Positions 40,333-46,604 of a stretch of 64,000 nucleotides of DNA are shown piece by piece. Origin of the DNA: Paractinoplanes durhamensis (GTDB lineage Bacteria; Actinomycetota; Actinomycetes; Mycobacteriales; Micromonosporaceae); the NCBI RefSeq assembly GCF_016862175.1, contig NZ_BOML01000056.1, positions 124,001 to 188,000 on the forward strand, read 5' to 3'. Made by a program: the position numbers and the translations under genes. The notes under the pieces are model-generated. The model was not told the origin of the DNA. It saw nothing but the letters and a program-made list of their open reading frames with translations, and did no database searches. Every line of letters starts with the position of its first letter. The stretch's first letter is position 1.

Positions 40333-40746
40333 ATGAGTGACAAGCCCAGCGTCCTGTTCGTCTGCGTGCACAACGCGGGCCGCTCCCAGATGGCCGCCGG
40401 ATGGCTACGCCACCTCGCCGGCGACCAGATCGAAGTCCGCTCCGCCGGGTCCGCCCCCGGCAAGACGATCAATCCGGCCGCGGTCGAGGCGATGGCCGAG
40501 GTCGGCATCGACATCACCGACCAAACCCCGAAGCTTCTCGAGTACGAGACCGCGCAGGACTCCGACGTCATCATCACCATGGGCTGCGGCGATGCCTGCC
40601 CGATCTTCCCCGGCAAACGCTACGAGGACTGGAAACTCGACGACCCGGCCGGCCAGGGCGTCGACGCCGTCCGCCCGATCCGTGACGAGATCAAGACCCG
40701 GATCGAGGCACTGCTGGACGACCTGCTCCCGGCGGGCAAGCCGTGA
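40333..40746 (+). CDS. arsC: Arsenate reductase, thioredoxin-coupled LMW-PTPase type
   Basis: 137 residues. P-loop C-V-H-N-A-G-R-S (Cys11, Arg17), then G-C-G-D-A-C-P (Cys85, Cys89), giving the three cysteines needed to reduce arsenate to arsenite with a final disulfide opened by thioredoxin. 'D-D-P-A-G' supplies the general acid. The thioredoxin reductase gene overlaps its end by 4 nt (GTGA), which strongly supports thioredoxin coupling. GGGATCACC upstream of the ATG. Confidence 0.93.
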   Translation: MSDKPSVLFVCVHNAGRSQMAAGWLRHLAGDQIEVRSAGSAPGKTINPAAVEAMAEVGIDITDQTPKLLEYETAQDSDVIITMGCGDACPIFPGKRYEDWKLDDPAGQGVDAVRPIRDEIKTRIEALLDDLLPAGKP

Positions 40747-41702
40747 CCCCGGCACGGGATCTGATAATCATCGGTTCGGGACCGTCCGGATACACCGCGG
40801 CCCTGTACGCGGCCCGGGCGAACCTGAAGCCGCTGGTGATCGAGGGCGTGCAGTCCGGTGGCGCGCTGATGACCACCACCGAGGTGGAGAACTTCCCCGG
40901 TCACCGGGACGGGATCATGGGCCCTGAGCTGATGGACAACATGCGCGCGCAGGCCGAGAAGTTCGGCGCCGAGTTCCTCACCGACGACGTGACCCGCGTC
41001 GAGCTCGGCGACCGGCCCACCGAGGCCGGCACCGAGGGCCTCAAGACGGTCTGGGTCGGCGAGAAGGAGTACTTCGCCCGCGCGGTGATCCTCTCCACCG
41101 GCTCGGCGTGGCGCCCGATCGGCATCCCCGGCGAGCAGGAACTGCTCGGCCACGGCGTCTCGTCCTGTGCCACCTGTGACGGCTTCTTCTTCCGCAACCA
41201 GCACATCATCGTGGTGGGCGGCGGCGACTCGGCGATGGAAGAGGCCACCTTCCTCACCCGGTTCGCCGAGACGGTGACCATCGTGCACCGCCGCGACGCG
41301 TTCCGGGCCAGCAAGGTCATGCAGGTACGCGCGTTGACCAACCCGAAGATCAAGGTCGAGTGGAACTCCGCGGTCGAAGAGGTCCTCGGCGACGACGGCA
41401 AGGTCGCCGGCGCCCGGATCAAGAACCTGCAGACCGGCGAGACCAAGGTCCTCGACGTGACCGGGGTGTTCGTGGCGATCGGTCACGACCCGCGCAGCGA
41501 GTTGTTCAAGGGCCAGGTCGAGCTCGACGACGAGGGCTACGTGAAGGTCGACTCCCCGTCGACGCGCACCAACATCGCAGGTGTGTTCGCGGCCGGCGAC
41601 CTCGTCGACCACACCTACCGCCAGGCCATCACCGCCTCCGGCACGGGCTGTGCCGCGGCGCTGGACGCCGAGCGTTTCATCGCCTCCTTCCTCGAACGCT
41701 GA
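40743..41702 (+). CDS. trxB: Thioredoxin reductase
   Basis: 319 residues, FAD- and NADPH-dependent. FAD motif 'G-S-G-P-S-G' near residue 11, redox-active C-A-T-C-D-G (Cys142, Cys145), NADPH motif 'G-G-G-D-S-A-M-E-E', and late 'V-F-A-A-G-D-L'. Compared with many TrxB it lacks part of the usual 'R/K-Q-A-I' spacing but is full length. GTG start overlaps the arsC stop. It would recharge the island thioredoxins for ArsC and perhaps for persulfide reduction. Confidence 0.92.
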   Translation: MTPARDLIIIGSGPSGYTAALYAARANLKPLVIEGVQSGGALMTTTEVENFPGHRDGIMGPELMDNMRAQAEKFGAEFLTDDVTRVELGDRPTEAGTEGLKTVWVGEKEYFARAVILSTGSAWRPIGIPGEQELLGHGVSSCATCDGFFFRNQHIIVVGGGDSAMEEATFLTRFAETVTIVHRRDAFRASKVMQVRALTNPKIKVEWNSAVEEVLGDDGKVAGARIKNLQTGETKVLDVTGVFVAIGHDPRSELFKGQVELDDEGYVKVDSPSTRTNIAGVFAAGDLVDHTYRQAITASGTGCAAALDAERFIASFLER

Positions 41703-41706
41703 CGCC

Positions 41707-41855
41707 ATGTCGGATTCGTCGCTGGGTGACTTCCCGCTGCTGGATGTGTACGACATCCTGGCCCAGAACGCGCAGCGGACTGGCTCGACGAGAACGTCCT
41801 GGAGGCGTTGGGCGAGTGGGACATCGACGACATCGACACCCGGTCCCGGCATTGA
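41707..41855 (+). pseudogene. Small acidic ORF with a likely one-base deletion
   Basis: After trxB an ATG opens 'S-D-S-S-L-G-D-F-P-L-L-D-V-Y-D-I-L-A-Q-N-A-Q-R'. Adding one base at about 41780 would continue as 'D-W-L-D-E-N-V-L-E-A-L-G-E-W-D-I-D-D-I' and stop at 41855, an acidic ~49-residue protein. As written the frame becomes Arg/Thr/Ser-rich and meaningless. The restored protein matches no family I know. Confidence 0.35.
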
Positions 41856-41936
41856 TCGACGAGTTGACGGCTGCAGCTAACCGGTGACCCGCCTGCCACA
41901 GGTGCTGCCGGCCGGTGTCCACGCGCAAGGCCCGTG

Positions 41937-42185
41937 TCAGTGACCGGTGTTCGCCGCGGTAAGCAGGCCGGTGATCTGGGCTTTGGTGGGCACGTGCCCG
42001 GCGGCGACGACCTGTTCGTCGATGACGAGGGCGGGGGTGCTCATCACCCCGTAGCCGGCGATGGTGGGGTAGTCGGTGACGGCGCTGATCTCGGCGGTCA
42101 GGCCGAGATCAGCGACGGCTTCACGGGTCCGGCGTTCCAGGGCGTGGCAGTTGGCGCAGCCCGGTCCGAGGATCTTGATGTGCAT
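41937..42185 (-). CDS. Small thioredoxin-like redox protein (TM0996/MTH895 type)
   Basis: 82 residues, minimal thioredoxin fold with active site C-A-N-C (after 'I-L-G-P-G') and cis-Pro loop 'M-S-T-P-A-L-V-I-D'. These small redox proteins commonly follow ArsP/DUF318 permease genes, as here (70-bp gap). It may reduce or bind the metalloid before export. ATG with GGAGAACGCC upstream. Confidence 0.88.
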   Translation of the reverse strand: MHIKILGPGCANCHALERRTREAVADLGLTAEISAVTDYPTIAGYGVMSTPALVIDEQVVAAGHVPTKAQITGLLTAANTGH

Positions 42186-42254
42186 GGCGTTCTCCTGGTG
42201 CGTGAGTGAGGACGGTGGTCCGGAATGAGCCGGGATCCTGCCGGTTCCCGGTCG

Positions 42255-43340
42255 CTAGAGGATGGCGTTGAACAGGTAGCCGACCGCGGTGATGCCGGTG
42301 GCGACCACCCCCAGGTAGACGGCGATCAACGGGGGGCGCAGGACCCGGCGCAGCAGGATCATCTCCGGCAGGGACAGGGCGACCACGGCCATCATGAAGG
42401 CCAGCAGGGTGCCCATCGGCAGGCCCTTGTCGTGCAGGGCCTGCACCAGCGGCATCACCCCGGCGGCGTTGGAGTACAGCGGGACACCGACCAGGACCGC
42501 GATCAGCACCCCGAAGGGGTTGTCCGCCCCGGCGTAGCGGGCGAAGAAGTCCTGCGGTGCCCAGCCGTGGATCACCGCGCCCAGGCCGATGCCGACCAGC
42601 AGATACGGCCAGATCTTGCGCAGGATCGTGCCGACTTCCTCGCGGCCCATCCGGACCCGGTCGGCCAGGCTCAGCCCGGCGGTGGAGTCGATGACCTGCC
42701 CACCGAGGCGGGTCTCGAACACGAACGGCTCGACCCAGCGCTGGACACCCAGGCGGCCCAGCACCCAGCCGGCGCTGACGGCGATCGTCAGGCCCGCGGC
42801 GATGTACAGACCGGCGATCTTCCAGCCGAACATGGTGGCCAGCAGACCCACCGCGATCTCGTTGACCAGCGGGGAGGCGATCAGGAACGACAGGGTCACG
42901 CCGATCGGCACGCCGGCGGCGACGAACCCGATGAACGCCGGCACCGCCGAGCAGGAACAGAACGGGGTGACCACGCCCAGACCGGCGGCCATCACGTTGC
43001 CGATCCCTTCTCGCCGGCCGCCCAGCAGTGCCCGGGTGCGTTCCACGCTCATGTACGAGCGCAGCACCGTGACCACGAAGATGATCCCGGCCAGCAGCAG
43101 CACGATCTTGACGCTGTCGGTGAGGAAGAAGTGCACGCCGCTGCCCAGCCGCGACTGCGGCCGCAGCCCGAGCAGGTGGTAGACGACCGCGTCCCACAAC
43201 GGCTCGTTGACCAGGTACGCCGCCAGCCAGGCCGCGGCGACCACGACGGGGACGGCGACCCGCCACCAGCGGCCGGCTGCCGGACGAGGGCTCCCGGCGA
43301 CCGGGGTCGCGGCGTCACCGGCGGTGGCGTGCGTGCTCAT
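42255..43340 (-). CDS. DUF318/ArsP-like permease
   Basis: 361 residues with eight or more membrane helices. The signature 'T-P-F-C-S-C-S-A-V-P-A-F' is the family core, and 'A-S-P-L-V-N-E' follows it. ArsP of Campylobacter exports trivalent organoarsenicals; other members are linked to arsenite or heavy metals. Its ATG overlaps the TGA of the upstream ArsR gene by 4 nt, and a small thioredoxin follows, giving an arsR-permease-trx operon. Confidence 0.88.
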   Translation of the reverse strand: MSTHATAGDAATPVAGSPRPAAGRWWRVAVPVVVAAAWLAAYLVNEPLWDAVVYHLLGLRPQSRLGSGVHFFLTDSVKIVLLLAGIIFVVTVLRSYMSVERTRALLGGRREGIGNVMAAGLGVVTPFCSCSAVPAFIGFVAAGVPIGVTLSFLIASPLVNEIAVGLLATMFGWKIAGLYIAAGLTIAVSAGWVLGRLGVQRWVEPFVFETRLGGQVIDSTAGLSLADRVRMGREEVGTILRKIWPYLLVGIGLGAVIHGWAPQDFFARYAGADNPFGVLIAVLVGVPLYSNAAGVMPLVQALHDKGLPMGTLLAFMMAVVALSLPEMILLRRVLRPPLIAVYLGVVATGITAVGYLFNAIL

Positions 43341-43711
43341 CGCGGTCCACCCGCCGGGTCGAGGGCGAGGTTCCGGCCACCCGCGGTGACGGCCATTGTC
43401 AGCCCGGCGGCGGGCGGGTCGAGCGGCTCGGGCAGCGCGGCCCGCAGCCGGGACAGGGCATCCGGGGCGATCGTGTAGTCCACCCACCGTCCCCGCCGGG
43501 CGGTGGTGACCAGCCCGGCCTCGCGCAACACCTTCAGGTGGTAGGACAGCAGATTCTGGGCGACCGCGGCGATCGGGATCAGGTCGCAGACGCACCGGGT
43601 CCGCCCGTCAGCCAGGTGGGTCATCAACCGCCAGCGGACCGGATCAGCGACCGCGGCCAGAACCGCCGCCGATTCAATCGCCGTTGTTTCAAAAACTTTT
43701 GATGCGTCCAC
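43337..43711 (-). CDS. ArsR-family repressor of the permease operon
   Basis: 124 residues from GTG 43711. The winged helix has 'A-V-A-D-P-V-R-W-R-L-M', metal-site-like 'R-C-V-C-D-L-I' (C-V-C) and recognition helix 'N-L-L-S-Y-H-L-K-V-L'. A TCAAAAACTTTTGA palindrome lies inside the first codons (43689-43702), so autoregulation at the start is likely. Upstream ATGs to 43798 would add a Cys/Arg-rich segment unlike the family. Confidence 0.83.
   Translation of the reverse strand: MDASKVFETTAIESAAVLAAVADPVRWRLMTHLADGRTRCVCDLIPIAAVAQNLLSYHLKVLREAGLVTTARRGRWVDYTIAPDALSRLRAALPEPLDPPAAGLTMAVTAGGRNLALDPAGGPR
43689..43702. promoter_or_regulatory. Palindrome at the start of the second arsR gene
   Basis: TCAAAA-AC-TTTTGA, perfect 6-bp arms. 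AT-rich in a GC-rich setting and typical of ArsR/SmtB operators. It overlaps codons 4-8 of the chosen reading frame, so the true start could lie downstream. Confidence 0.55.
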
Positions 43712-43794
43712 GCTGTGATCGTGACCGAGGCCGCGGGCCGCCGCCCAGAGCCGAAGGTCCCGATCAGATCGGGCCTGGACCGGGCAGGGGCACA

Positions 43795-43820
43795 TCAATA
43801 CTCAAGAAACATTGACTCAG
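43795..43820. promoter_or_regulatory. Half-site cluster upstream of the second arsC
   Basis: TCAATACTCAAGAAACATTGACTCAG. It contains TCAA-N6-TTGA and the heptamer TTGACTC, which also occurs in the 38707-38743 repeat. It sits 57 bp before the arsC start. Confidence 0.45.
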
Positions 43821-43876
43821 TAGTTCATGAGCTATCTAATGGAAGTGCCGCCGACTACGCCCCCAAGGAGCCACCG

Positions 43877-44539
43877 ATGACTGACCTCGCCTCGCCCCGG
43901 GAACACCCGGACTTGTCCATCGACCAGCAGATCGCGTTACGCACCGCGGCGACGAATCTGGGCCGCCAGTTCGCCGACATCTACGGCCCCGAGACCATTG
44001 AACGGTTCCTGGCCAGCAGCTACGACCAGTTCGCCACCAGCAGCACCATCCCGAACTTCCTGCCGCTGCTCGCCGAACGCTTCGCCCGGCAACGCCTCGA
44101 CGCCCTCGCTCGCGTCGAAGGCCACCACCGCGACGGCAAACCCGTCGTGCTGTTCCTGTGCACCCACAACGCCGGCCGCTCCCAAATGGCCCTCGGCTTC
44201 TTCACCCACCTCGCCGGCGACCGGGCCGTCGCCTGGTCCGGTGGGTCCGAACCCGGCCACGAGATCAACCCCGCCGCGATCGCCGCGATGGCCGAACGCG
44301 GCATCGACATCACCGGCGAATACCCCAAGCCGTGGACCGACGAGATCGTCCGCGCCGCCGACCTGGTCATCACCATGGGCTGCGGCGACGCCTGCCCGAT
44401 CTTCCCCGGCACCCGCTACGAGAACTGGGACCTGCCCGACCCCGCCGGCCTGGAGGTCGCCGACGTCCGGCCGATCCGCGACGACCTCGAACGCCGCGTC
44501 CACGCCCTGCTCGACCAACTCGCCCTCCCCGTCGCCTGA
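43877..44539 (+). CDS. arsC: Arsenate reductase with N-terminal helical dimerisation domain
   Basis: 220 residues. The first ~75 are helical ('I-E-R-F-L-A-S-S-Y-D-Q-F', 'L-P-L-L-A-E-R-F-A-R-Q-R-L') like the three-helix-bundle domain seen on actinobacterial ArsC proteins. The rest is an LMW-PTPase ArsC with P-loop C-T-H-N-A-G-R-S and G-C-G-D-A-C-P, so all three catalytic cysteines are present. Its catalytic domain is similar to the ArsC at 40333. ATG at 43877 with AAGGAG upstream. It is a second arsenate reductase in the same island. Confidence 0.9.
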   Translation: MTDLASPREHPDLSIDQQIALRTAATNLGRQFADIYGPETIERFLASSYDQFATSSTIPNFLPLLAERFARQRLDALARVEGHHRDGKPVVLFLCTHNAGRSQMALGFFTHLAGDRAVAWSGGSEPGHEINPAAIAAMAERGIDITGEYPKPWTDEIVRAADLVITMGCGDACPIFPGTRYENWDLPDPAGLEVADVRPIRDDLERRVHALLDQLALPVA

Positions 44540-44554
44540 AAACGCCACCCTCCC

Positions 44555-44683
44555 GTGCGTCCGCTCGTCATCGGCGGCAACGACGCCCGCATCAGCGCCG
44601 GACTCGCCGCCCGCGAACACGACCCCACCACCGAACTGACCCCGGTGAGCGGCGGCCCGCGAGCCTACGGATCAGAAGGTTAG
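44555..44683 (+). pseudogene. 5' fragment of an ars-linked FAD reductase, cut off at attR
   Basis: GTG at 44555 opens a frame reading 'R-P-L-V-I-G-G-N-D-A-R-I-S-A-G-L-A-A-R-E' and on to 'E-L-T-P-V'. This is the N-terminus of the NAD(P)/FAD-dependent reductases (CoA-disulfide-reductase fold) that end many actinobacterial ars operons, usually I-G-G-S-D-A-G-I-S-A. Coding similarity stops about at the start of the 45-bp repeat (44665), where the frame runs into tRNA sequence and hits TAG. The island therefore lost the rest of the gene at its right edge. Confidence 0.7.
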
Positions 44684-44709
44684 GGGTTCGAGTCCCTTCG
44701 GGCGCACAA
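44665..44709 (+). repeat. attR: 45-bp direct repeat of the tRNA-Arg 3' half
   Basis: Identical to 18757-18801. It lacks the 5' half of the tRNA, so it is not a gene. It marks the right end of the island and, with the bases after it, should represent the original chromosomal 3' end of tRNA-Arg. Confidence 0.93.
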
Positions 44710-44714
44710 GATTT

Positions 44715-44753
44715 AGAAGGTCTGAACTGCGGAAACGCGGGTCAGGCCTTCTT
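44715..44753 (+). terminator. Displaced original terminator of tRNA-Arg
   Basis: Stem AGAAGGTCTGA / TCAGGCCTTCT with a loop containing GCGGAAACGCGG, followed by TGCTTTCC. It resembles in sequence and position the hairpin after attL, which fits a tRNA terminator left behind when the island inserted. Confidence 0.6.
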
Positions 44754-44936
44754 GCTTTCCGGCCTCAATGGACGATGGGTGTCAGCCTGATTGATGTCGA
44801 CACCGCTATGGATACGTCCTCGTTAACGCCGAGATCACCGCCTCTCCACGGTTCGCCGGGCGCTGTGAAGATTGGCGGGGTCGAGCCGGTGTTCGGGCTT
44901 GCATCTGATACCCAGGTACGGGCTTACCGTCGAGGC

Positions 44937-45269
44937 ATGAGCACCGATGACCTGGTGTGGGCGCCCGAGGCGTGCACCCTGCCGACCGTGGACCGGCCGC
45001 TGCGGGTGGCCGAGTTCGACGACCTGTTCGCCACCGCGCTGCGCGAGCAGCACCGCCTGTCGCCGACCCGGCTGCGCTGGCACCTCGACCCGGCCGCCGA
45101 GACCACCGCGCGGGACCTGACCGCCCGGGAAACCGCATGCTGCTCCTTCTTCGCCTTTACTTTCACCCCGGACGGCGACAGTTTGCGCGTGGACGTCGAG
45201 GTCCCGGCGGCGCACGCGGCGGTCCTCGCCGCCCTCGCCGTCCGAGCTGCCGCGCGGTTGCCGCGATGA
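44937..45269 (+). CDS. Conserved small protein of a mer-like group, function unknown
   Basis: 110 residues, soluble. It has 'L-R-V-A-E-F-D-D-L-F' early and 'A-R-D-L-T-A-R-E-T-A-C-C-S-F-F-A-F-T' in the centre, where a Cys-Cys pair could bind a thiophilic metal. Its TGA overlaps the ATG of the MerR gene by 4 nt. I recall similar proteins beside MerR genes in actinobacteria but know no assigned function. ATG at 44937 is chosen; the upstream extension to 44775 crosses repetitive non-coding sequence. Confidence 0.65.
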   Translation: MSTDDLVWAPEACTLPTVDRPLRVAEFDDLFATALREQHRLSPTRLRWHLDPAAETTARDLTARETACCSFFAFTFTPDGDSLRVDVEVPAAHAAVLAALAVRAAARLPR

Positions 45270-45706
45270 CCGGGCTGCGCAGCAGTCAGGTCGCTGCCGC
45301 GGCCGGGGTCAACCTGCAGACCTTGCGCTACTACGAGCGCCGTGGCCTGCTCGCCGAGCCGGATCGCACCCTGGGTGGCCATCGGCTCTATCCGGCTGAG
45401 ACGGTCACCGTGCTGCGGGTGATCAAGGCGGCGCAACGGCTCGGGTTCACCCTCGACGAGGTCGCCGACCTGCTCGAAACGGGCGGGCACCGGCACGGCC
45501 CGGCGGACACCGGTCTGCGTGCCCGCGCGCAGGCCAAGCTGGCCGAGGTCGAGCGGAGGATCGACGATCTGCAGGTGATCGCGGGGACTCTGCGGGCGGC
45601 TGTTGACGCCGGCTGCGACGACCTGGTCGCCTGCGCTGGTCAGCCGTGCTGCCCGATCCCGTTCGCCACTATCGCCGTAGGAGCTCCCGATGCCGACGCT
45701 CGCTGA
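45266..45706 (+). CDS. MerR-family heavy-metal regulator
   Basis: 146 residues. N-terminal MerR helix-turn-helix and wing ('T-L-R-Y-Y-E-R-R-G-L-L'), a long dimerisation helix (~75-115), and a C-terminal metal loop with Cys at 'G-C-D-D-L-V-A-C-A-G-Q-P-C-C'. The helix Cys plus loop cysteines resemble Hg(II)- or other soft-metal-sensing MerR proteins. ATGA overlap with the gene before and a 17-nt overlap with the membrane gene after show one operon. Confidence 0.87.
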   Translation: MTGLRSSQVAAAAGVNLQTLRYYERRGLLAEPDRTLGGHRLYPAETVTVLRVIKAAQRLGFTLDEVADLLETGGHRHGPADTGLRARAQAKLAEVERRIDDLQVIAGTLRAAVDAGCDDLVACAGQPCCPIPFATIAVGAPDADAR

Positions 45707-45956
45707 CCGTGCCCGCCGCACACTGCCGTCGGGCCTGACCGGCCTGGCCGGGGCTGCGTGCGCGGCGTGTTGCCTGATCCCGGCGCTGCTGGCCGCCGGC
45801 GTGCTCTCCGGTGCCGGCTGGACCGCCGCCGGGGCCTGGATGCCCGGCATCGCCGTCGTGCTCGCCGTCCTGAGCGCGGGTGCCTGGTGGTGGGCGAGCC
45901 GGCGGCGTCATCGCGCCGGCTGCGCGGGCGGGAGCTGCGCGTGCGGCACCCCGTGA
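45690..45956 (+). CDS. Small MerF/MerT-like membrane protein
   Basis: 88 residues, two membrane helices (~17-40, ~50-68). A Cys-Cys pair sits in helix 1 ('C-A-A-C-C-L-I-P-A-L'), the position of the mercury-binding pair in MerF and MerT, and the C-terminal tail has 'A-G-C-A-G-G-S-C-A-C'. It could bring a soft metal into the cell or hand it to a partner. No mercuric reductase gene was found nearby, so the metal is uncertain. Confidence 0.7.
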   Translation: MPTLADRARRTLPSGLTGLAGAACAACCLIPALLAAGVLSGAGWTAAGAWMPGIAVVLAVLSAGAWWWASRRRHRAGCAGGSCACGTP

Positions 45957-46198
45957 TCACCGGCTCAAACCGCACATCCGCTACACCGCGCGGGTCGCCG
46001 CGGTCACCCGCCTCGGCCTCGACCGGAGTCTGCAACAGCAACCCCGTCGACGGCGACGACACCACCGCCGCCGGGGGAGGCTGCTGCGGCGCGCCCGCAC
46101 CGGCCGCGGTGGAACCTGCCGGGCGTGGTCTGTCCACCGGTATACGCCGAGCGCGAGCAACCATGCGGAGAACGATCTGATTGGTGGAGGGAGTTGCG

Positions 46199-46559
46199 GT
46201 GACGCAGGTGCCTGAGTTCCTGGGGCTTGAGCCGTGGCCTGTCGGGATCGAGGTCATTGAATGCCGCACGCCGGAAGCGGCCGTTGACCTGTACAACGAC
46301 TCCATGTTGCGGTGCTCGGCCCTGACGTGTGCGGCGGTCCCGAGCCTTTCCTTTCGAGCTCGTCGAGGACCGGAGCGGGCGGGAGTTCTCGCTCGAGTTC
46401 GGCGGTGTCCGGGAGCTTGTCTTCAACCAGGAGTCGGCGGTGTTCGGGCCGGGTCGGTGGGACCCGGGCGCACCACAGGATCAAGGCCGTGACCTCTGGA
46501 CCAAGGGGTCACGGCCGTTTTGCTCATCGGATGCTCATTGGGGGGCGGCAACCTCGTAA
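46199..46559 (+). pseudogene. Degenerate ORF with frame changes, unknown protein
   Basis: GTG at 46199 with GGAGGGAG upstream begins 'T-Q-V-P-E-F-L-G-L-E-P-W-P-V-G-I-E-V-I-E'. After 'Y-N-D-S-M' the protein-like signal moves to another frame ('V-A-V-L-G-P-D-V-C-G-G-P-E-P'), then to a third ('F-P-F-E-L-V-E-D-R-S-G-R-E-F-S-L-E-F'). Two frameshifts would join these into one ~100-residue protein. I know no family for it. Between 45957 and 46198 I see nothing coding. Confidence 0.4.
46485..46521 (+). terminator. Rho-independent terminator
   Basis: A perfect 10-bp stem GGCCGTGACC/GGTCACGGCC with a 12-nt loop, followed by GTTTT. It ends the degenerate ORF unit before the SDR gene. Confidence 0.85.
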
Positions 46560-46604
46560 CCAGCCGCTGCTGCACGGCGCGGCGGCCACCTATGAGGAGG
46601 ACAC

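Larger units (their letters stand above)
18757..44709. mobile_element. ~26 kb genomic island (sulfur and arsenic resistance) in tRNA-Arg
   Basis: Bounded by identical 45-bp direct repeats (18757-18801 and 44665-44709) that are the 3' part of tRNA-Arg. A tyrosine integrase pseudogene lies at the left end, reading toward the tRNA, as in actinomycete integrative elements. Cargo is a CstR-like persulfide regulon and an ars cluster. No relaxase, FtsK-like translocase, replication initiator or excisionase was recognised, so it is a defective or non-autonomous island. A gene is cut at the right att site, and several internal genes are broken. Confidence 0.9.

Noticed and set aside
42255..43595. A 446-residue reading of the permease
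   Set aside because: The extra 85 residues overlap the ArsR gene in another frame. The ATG at 43340 overlaps the ArsR stop as a normal coupled pair.
18757..44709. A full conjugative element (AICE)
   Set aside because: No replication initiator, FtsK-like TraB, relaxase or Kor-type regulator was seen, and the integrase is broken.
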